Below, in pieces: positions 6,447-9,649 of a stretch of DNA of 9,649 nucleotides. The notes beneath the pieces were generated by a model. It was not told the origin of the DNA. It searched no databases and saw nothing but the letters and a program-made list of their open reading frames with translations. Every line of letters starts with the position of its first letter. Position 1 is the stretch's first letter. Made by a program: the position numbers and the translations under genes. The DNA is from Anaerolineales bacterium. GTDB taxonomy: Bacteria; Chloroflexota; Anaerolineae; Anaerolineales; UBA4823. Location: positions 1 to 9,649 of the forward strand of contig JALHTN010000347.1 in the NCBI GenBank assembly GCA_022865865.1, given 5' to 3'.

Positions 6447-7541
6447 TTAGGGAGAAGCCTCCGGAGTAGGAGCGGGGGTGGGTACAGGGGTGGGTTCGGG
6501 GGTTGGGAACTGAGGTAATAAGTTAGAACCCGGTTCCAAAGTTGGTAGTGGGAACAGGAACTGGTTGTCACTGGGGAGGAGCATCACCTGGACACCGGGA
6601 GCGATCTTGGTGATGTAGGTGTAGGTGAGCAGCGCGGCATTGTCCTTCAATGCGGCTGCAACCAGGAGCAGGGCTCTAGATTCAGCGTCGGCTTCGATCA
6701 AGCGTGCTTCTGCACTACCCTTCGAGCGGATGACAGCTGCATCTGCCTGGCCTTCGGCAACCTGCCGGGCTTGTTCAGCTTCTTGAAATCTTTGCTGGAC
6801 GACAAAGGCAGCCTGCTGGGCTAGCTGTTCGGCGATTTGTTTCTGCTCAACCGAAGCGGCATATTCTGGGGAGAATTGGACATTGCGCAGCACAAAATCT
6901 GTCAACTCAATACCATTAGCAGCTAACTTAGCCGCCAAATTTTCGGTGATAAATTTCTGCAGCTCAAAACGCTTGCTGCTGACCACCTCTTCAACCTGGA
7001 ATTGGGATACCGCATCGCGGATCACACCCCGTGAGAGAGGCCGCACCAGCTCTTGTGTATAGCGGTTCTGCCAAGCGATATGCACATTTGTCACCTCAGC
7101 CGGATCGATGGTATAGATCACCGAAGCGTCCAAAATTATTTCCTGACCATCCGAAGTCCGGGCAGCGACTGAATCATCGCCTTGAACCTGGCCTTCGCTG
7201 GGCATGATCGACATGGTGTATGTCTGTTGGAAAATTGGGTAGCGTATCACGGATTCAAAATAGGGGATAATCCACTTTAGACCTGGTTCGAGTGGTTCCT
7301 GGCGGTAACCTTCATCGGCGATGGCGGAAATGACGACTCCCCGCTCTTCAGGCTGGATGAAAACCAGACCGGCGCTGACGGTGGTCAAAGCCACAGCCAA
7401 GATGCTGACGACCAGGACGGAAATCGAAAGAGTCCTGACTTTATAGCCGCGCGAGGCGCGCACGACAGTCAGGACCAACAAACCGATCACCGCAATCCAC
7501 AGAATAGCGACAAATCCTTGGAGCACACTGGCAAAATTCAT
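6447..7541 (-). CDS. SPFH/prohibitin-like membrane protein
   Basis: Protein of 364 residues of the SPFH (stomatin, prohibitin, flotillin, HflK/C) family, which form membrane-bound oligomers involved in membrane order or protease control. Two hydrophobic stretches at the N-terminus (about 5-27 and 38-62) come before the SPFH domain (about 62-250, from IQPEERGVVISAI through SARTSDGQ-like core AARTSDGQEI to FVLRNVQFSPEYA). An Ala/Gln/Glu-rich coiled coil follows (about 225-290). The last 32 residues are Pro/Thr-rich (FPTPEPTPVPTPAPTP). The start is ATG 7541, because AGGAGG lies 7 nt upstream; a longer frame from ATG 7598 would run through that ribosome site. Two membrane helices rather than one is less usual for the family. 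The stop lies 3 nt before selD, giving a coupled pair. The specific role is unknown. Confidence 0.9.
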   Translation of the reverse strand: MNFASVLQGFVAILWIAVIGLLVLTVVRASRGYKVRTLSISVLVVSILAVALTTVSAGLVFIQPEERGVVISAIADEGYRQEPLEPGLKWIIPYFESVIRYPIFQQTYTMSIMPSEGQVQGDDSVAARTSDGQEIILDASVIYTIDPAEVTNVHIAWQNRYTQELVRPLSRGVIRDAVSQFQVEEVVSSKRFELQKFITENLAAKLAANGIELTDFVLRNVQFSPEYAASVEQKQIAEQLAQQAAFVVQQRFQEAEQARQVAEGQADAAVIRSKGSAEARLIEADAESRALLLVAAALKDNAALLTYTYITKIAPGVQVMLLPSDNQFLFPLPTLEPGSNLLPQFPTPEPTPVPTPAPTPEASP

Positions 7542-7548
7542 TTGAATA

Positions 7549-7554
7549 CCTCCT
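7549..7554 (-). promoter_or_regulatory. Shine-Dalgarno site deciding the SPFH gene start
   Basis: AGGAGG on the minus strand, 7 nt before ATG 7541. It is a near-perfect site and rules out the upstream ATG at 7598 as the likely start. Confidence 0.85.
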
Positions 7555-7580
7555 GGGTATTTATAATCATAAGTAGGGGG

Positions 7581-7586
7581 ATTATA
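7581..7586 (-). promoter_or_regulatory. Possible -10 box of the SPFH-selD unit
   Basis: Perfect TATAAT on the minus strand, 39 nt before the SPFH start. No convincing -35 lies 16-18 nt upstream, so this is tentative. Confidence 0.35.
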
Positions 7587-7641
7587 CTCGAAACCCACAA
7601 GCTAAACCTCTGAGCGCAGCTGAGGTGAAACCCTATCCCCG

Positions 7642-7693
7642 ACCCTTCCGCACGATGTGCGGGACTAGCATATTCCCTTTTAAGGGGAAGGGT
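7642..7693. repeat. REP-like nested palindromic element
   Basis: Outer arms ACCCTTCC (7642-7649) and GGAAGGGT (7686-7693) pair perfectly. Inside are two smaller hairpins: CCGCAC / GTGCGG with loop GAT (7648-7662) and CCCTT / AAGGG with loop TT (7675-7686). Nested palindromes with C-rich and G-rich ends are typical of interspersed extragenic repeats. Only one copy lies in this window, so the repeat nature is inferred. Confidence 0.45.
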
Positions 7694-7827
7694 GACTGGA
7701 AAGCAAATTAACTTGACAAAATCTCTCGACCTGTTGTTCGTCATTTTCGACTCGAATGGAAAACCTGGATTAATTATTGTTGCATTCAAGCGATAGATCA
7801 CAATCATTGAAATTCGTGTTAAGAACG

Positions 7828-7856
7828 TTGCCCGGCGGTTTGAATCGTGATACTAT
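7828..7856 (+). promoter_or_regulatory. Possible promoter giving a leaderless transcript of the PyrK-like gene
   Basis: TTGCCC (7828-7833) and TACTAT (7851-7856) with 17-nt spacing, each 4/6 to consensus. The -10 ends 6 nt before ATG 7863, so transcription would start at or next to the start codon. No Shine-Dalgarno site precedes this ATG. Confidence 0.4.
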
Positions 7857-7862
7857 GCAGCT

Positions 7863-8552
7863 ATGGACAGGATCACTGGACATGTGGCTGAGCTGCAGTT
7901 GTTATCTGGGGAAGAGCAGGTCTTGATCGCGTGTCCAAAAGAGGTCATCCCAGCACCCGGACAGTACCTGCTGGCAGCTGAGGATGGTTCGATCCAGGCG
8001 ACTCCGCTTTTCCTGGCAGGCATCTGGAAACAGGGTTTTCTAGCGACAAATCCCTACCCGACTTCCTGGCAACCAGGGACAGAACTCACATTATTTGGAC
8101 CATTGGGACATGGTTTTCACCTGCCAGCTGATGTGCAGCGTCTGGCATTAATTGCGCTGGGGAATACAAACTCCCGCCTGCTGCCCCTGGTGAGCACTTT
8201 GAAATCCGCTCATGCCAGCATCACTTTGTTCAGCGATGCACAGTCATCTGACCTGCCCCCTGATCTGGAAGCTTACCCAATACAGGATTTGCAGGAATCT
8301 CTAACCTGGGCTGATTTTTTTGCGGTAGATGCACCATTAGAGAGTTTAGAAAGGTTAGCCGCGATTTTTAGCAAATCCCAACACGGGCTGTCAGGTTTGC
8401 GCGGTGAGATCCTGGTTCATACCAGTATGCCTTGCTGTGGCTTGGGAAAATGTGGCGTCTGTGCCTTGAGAGTCAAGCGTTCCTGGAAGTTGATCTGCGA
8501 GGATGGACCGGTGTTTGATCTTACAGGAGTATTGAAGGGTATGAGTTGGTGA
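7863..8552 (+). CDS. PyrK-like [2Fe-2S] protein (dihydroorotate dehydrogenase electron-transfer-subunit homologue)
   Basis: Protein of 229 residues, shorter than typical PyrK (about 260), which passes electrons from PyrD's FMN to NAD through FAD and a [2Fe-2S] cluster. The C-terminal cluster motif is clear: Cys192-x4-Cys197-x2-Cys200-x11-Cys212, followed by the PyrK hallmark DGPVFDL (214-220). An extra Cys191 precedes it. The N-terminal barrel begins PAPGQYLLA (30-38), but the R-P-x-S FAD motif expected soon after is replaced by QATPLFLAG (45-53). The Gly-rich NAD motif is replaced by ALGNTNSRLLPLV (98-110). FAD or NAD use is therefore doubtful. The gene is first in a unit with the PIG-L stub (GTGA overlap) and the PyrD-like gene. 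A role in pyrimidine synthesis is unlikely to be standard; I would not assign pyrK. Confidence 0.82.
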   Translation: MDRITGHVAELQLLSGEEQVLIACPKEVIPAPGQYLLAAEDGSIQATPLFLAGIWKQGFLATNPYPTSWQPGTELTLFGPLGHGFHLPADVQRLALIALGNTNSRLLPLVSTLKSAHASITLFSDAQSSDLPPDLEAYPIQDLQESLTWADFFAVDAPLESLERLAAIFSKSQHGLSGLRGEILVHTSMPCCGLGKCGVCALRVKRSWKLICEDGPVFDLTGVLKGMSW

Positions 8553-8665
8553 AAGTTGTGGCTTTCCTCGCATACCCGGATGATGAAACCACGCTGGCGG
8601 GTGGTACGCTGCCACGGCTGGCATCCTGGCCCGTCGACTGGTTATTAAATAGAAGAGTTTCCTAA
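8549..8665 (+). pseudogene. Stub of a PIG-L/LmbE-family deacetylase gene
   Basis: A 38-codon frame starting at GTG 8549, which overlaps the PyrK-like stop (GTGA), and ending in TAA directly before the PyrD-like ATG. A ribosome site GAAGGG (8534-8539) lies 9 nt upstream. The first 25 residues match the start of PIG-L/LmbE zinc deacetylases: VVAFLAYPDDETTLAGGTLP carries the metal-binding H-P-D-D-E motif, with His changed to Tyr. After that (PVDWLLNRRVS) similarity ends, whereas normal members exceed 200 residues. This looks like a gene shortened by an internal deletion that kept the start and the junctions with both neighbours. It may still be translated to couple the neighbours, but cannot be a deacetylase. 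Confidence 0.7.
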
Positions 8666-9451
8666 ATGGATCAACTGCCGCTCGATTTTTCAAAGCCGAA
8701 ATACGATCTGCTGCTCTCTCCACCTGTGATGAATGCAGCAGGAATCTTGGGATTCAGCCCTCAACCCAGCGACCTGGTTGATTTTGGCCAATTGGGTGCC
8801 TTCGTTACCAACCCGGTCAGTCTCTATCCCCGCACTCCTGCCCGAGCACGAACAAGCCAACCTTACCCAGGTGGGTTTTTACTTCATTCTGGTTACCCAA
8901 ATCCCGGATTGAGAGCGGTGATTAAACAGTATGCCTCCCGCTGGGCGCGCTCTTCACTGCCGGTCATCGTCCATTTGCTGGTTGATCGGGTGGATGAATT
9001 ATCCCAAATGGTGTCTAGCCTGGAGGGTATGGAAGGATTGATGGGTATTGAGCTGGGGTTGCCCCCGGATTGCGAGCCCAGACAGGCTGTTGAACTGGTC
9101 CAGGCTGCGCTGGGTGAATTACCACTGATCGCGCGAGTACCCATAGAAAGGGCTGGAGAATTCACACGTTTATTGGTGGAGTCCTCGCTGACTGCCATCA
9201 GCCTGGCACCCCCGCGCGGTGCTGTGCTGGATCGGCATGGTCATCCAGTGCGCGGCCGGCTGTTTGGACCCGCTGTCTTCCCGCTTGCGTTGGCAGCTGC
9301 CCAGGAAGTGATCGAAATTGGGGTACCGGTGATTGCATCAGGCGGGGTGTATCAGCAGCGGCAGGTTGAAGCCTTACTGGAAATGGGTGCCATTGGGGTG
9401 CAGCTGGACACAGTTTTATGGAGTTTGGGAAAGATCAAAGGTTGGATATAG
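8666..9451 (+). CDS. Dihydroorotate dehydrogenase-like TIM-barrel protein lacking catalytic residues
   Basis: Protein of 261 residues (PyrD is about 300) with the class-1 dihydroorotate dehydrogenase fold. Recognisable parts are SPPVMNAAGILGF (18-30), LGAFVTNPVSL (43-53), SGYPNPGL (75-82, PyrD usually G-L-Q-N-P-G), RGRLFGPAVFPLAL (196-209) and the phosphate-gripping VPVIASGGV (220-228). Key residues are changed. The FMN/orotate Lys of the V-T-K motif is Asn49, the I-E-I-N-x-S-C-P-N segment with the catalytic Cys reads IELGLPPD (128-135), and the Lys of the next barrel strand is Arg157. Dihydroorotate oxidation is therefore unlikely, though FMN may still bind. It starts right after the stub's stop (TAAATG) and pairs with the PyrK-like protein. 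It converges with dtd 9 nt after its stop, with no terminator seen. Confidence 0.82.
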   Translation: MDQLPLDFSKPKYDLLLSPPVMNAAGILGFSPQPSDLVDFGQLGAFVTNPVSLYPRTPARARTSQPYPGGFLLHSGYPNPGLRAVIKQYASRWARSSLPVIVHLLVDRVDELSQMVSSLEGMEGLMGIELGLPPDCEPRQAVELVQAALGELPLIARVPIERAGEFTRLLVESSLTAISLAPPRGAVLDRHGHPVRGRLFGPAVFPLALAAAQEVIEIGVPVIASGGVYQQRQVEALLEMGAIGVQLDTVLWSLGKIKGWI

Positions 9452-9460
9452 GGAATCTGG

Positions 9461-9649
9461 TCAGCGTTCAAGGATAATCGTGACTGGACCGTCATTGGCG
9501 ATCTCAACCAGCATATGAGCGCCAAATTCCCCGTTTTGAGTTGGGATGCCCAGCTGGGTTAGAAAGGTTGCGAAGCGGTCAACGAGAGGCTGGGCAATCT
9601 GCGGCTGAGCGGCAGCGGTAAAAGAAGGCCGGCGACCTTTGCGGGTATC
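9461..9649 (-). CDS. dtd: D-aminoacyl-tRNA deacylase, C-terminal part (5' end outside window)
   Basis: The last 62 residues of a Dtd enzyme, which removes D-amino acids (and Gly) wrongly charged on tRNA, in the cytosol. Visible family signatures are [13 protein letters not shown] near the start of the fragment, the pattern [13 protein letters not shown], then [12 protein letters not shown] and the cross-subunit Gly-Pro motif NDGPVTIIL near the C-terminus. The Gly-Pro motif is the chirality-checking element. The other catalytic signature (S-Q-F-T-L) would lie beyond the window edge. The frame is open to base 9649 and ends in TGA at 9463-9461. It is convergent with the PyrD-like gene. Identification is firm despite truncation. 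Confidence 0.92.
   Translation of the reverse strand, partial: DTRKGRRPSFTAAAQPQIAQPLVDRFATFLTQLGIPTQNGEFGAHMLVEIANDGPVTIILER

Larger units (their letters stand above)
7542..7862. other. Intergenic region between divergent SPFH and PyrK-like genes
   Basis: About 320 bases without a convincing gene. It holds the SPFH ribosome site and possible -10, a repeat-like palindromic block (7642-7693), then about 130 A/T-richer bases with nothing recognised, and a possible promoter directly before 7863. A minus-strand frame through it (7538-7807) has no protein-like features. Confidence 0.6.

Noticed and set aside
7542..7598. 19-residue N-terminal extension of the SPFH protein from ATG 7598
   Set aside because: The extension runs through AGGAGG placed 7 nt before ATG 7541. 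Its composition (Tyr/Pro-rich) does not look like the membrane-helix start seen from 7541.
7538..7807. 89-residue minus-strand frame across the intergenic region
   Set aside because: It runs through the palindromic block and the SPFH ribosome site, has no family resemblance and no ribosome site of its own.
8391..8723. 110-residue minus-strand frame opposite the PyrK-like end and the PIG-L stub
   Set aside because: It lies antisense to well-supported coding sequence on the plus strand, with low-quality composition. Treated as a shadow.

Overview
The window is a chromosomal segment of about 53% G+C (estimated by eye) from a bacterium, most likely a Chloroflexota member of the Anaerolineae type. 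That assignment is an inference from the gene mix: a ClpC-like unfoldase, an SPFH protein with a Pro/Thr-rich tail, a diverged PyrK/PyrD-like pair and an apparently leaderless promoter. No rRNA, tRNA, CRISPR array or insertion sequence was seen.

Left part, plus strand (1-2812): the 3' part of a clpC-like gene ends at a strong terminator. It is followed by a two-gene unit (a CNMP-binding-fold protein abutting a one-domain NifU-like Fe-S scaffold) with its own terminator, and then a remnant of a phosphoenolpyruvate-hydrolase-like TIM-barrel gene that has lost its 5' part and its middle.

Middle part, minus strand (2903-7541): read in the direction of transcription, the order is SPFH/prohibitin-like membrane protein, selD, a small one-helix membrane ORF, a gamma-glutamyltransferase-family gene and a ferritin. 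The spfh and selD genes are 3 nt apart. The main discovery is in selD. Its reading frame runs through an in-frame UGA at 6380-6378, exactly at the catalytic Cys/Sec position (Sec22, followed by Lys25). A hairpin with a GGUC apical loop lies 32 nt downstream, as expected for a bacterial SECIS element. The gene therefore runs from 6443 to 5379 and encodes a 354-residue selenoprotein. Standard gene calling would cut off the first 71 residues and start at a false GTG (6230). The organism should therefore encode selenocysteine (SelA, SelB and tRNA-Sec, outside this window).

Right part, plus strand (7863-9451): a PyrK-like [2Fe-2S] protein and a PyrD-like TIM-barrel protein flank a 38-codon stub of a PIG-L/LmbE deacetylase gene. 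The stub overlaps the first gene's stop (GTGA) and abuts the second gene's start (TAAATG). The PyrD-like protein lacks the expected catalytic Cys and Lys residues, and the PyrK-like protein keeps its iron-sulfur cysteines but not clear FAD/NAD motifs. They are probably not a working dihydroorotate dehydrogenase. The window ends in the 3' part of a D-aminoacyl-tRNA deacylase gene (dtd) on the minus strand.

Two gene remnants (near 2489-2812 and 8549-8665) suggest repeated loss of coding DNA by internal deletion in this genome.
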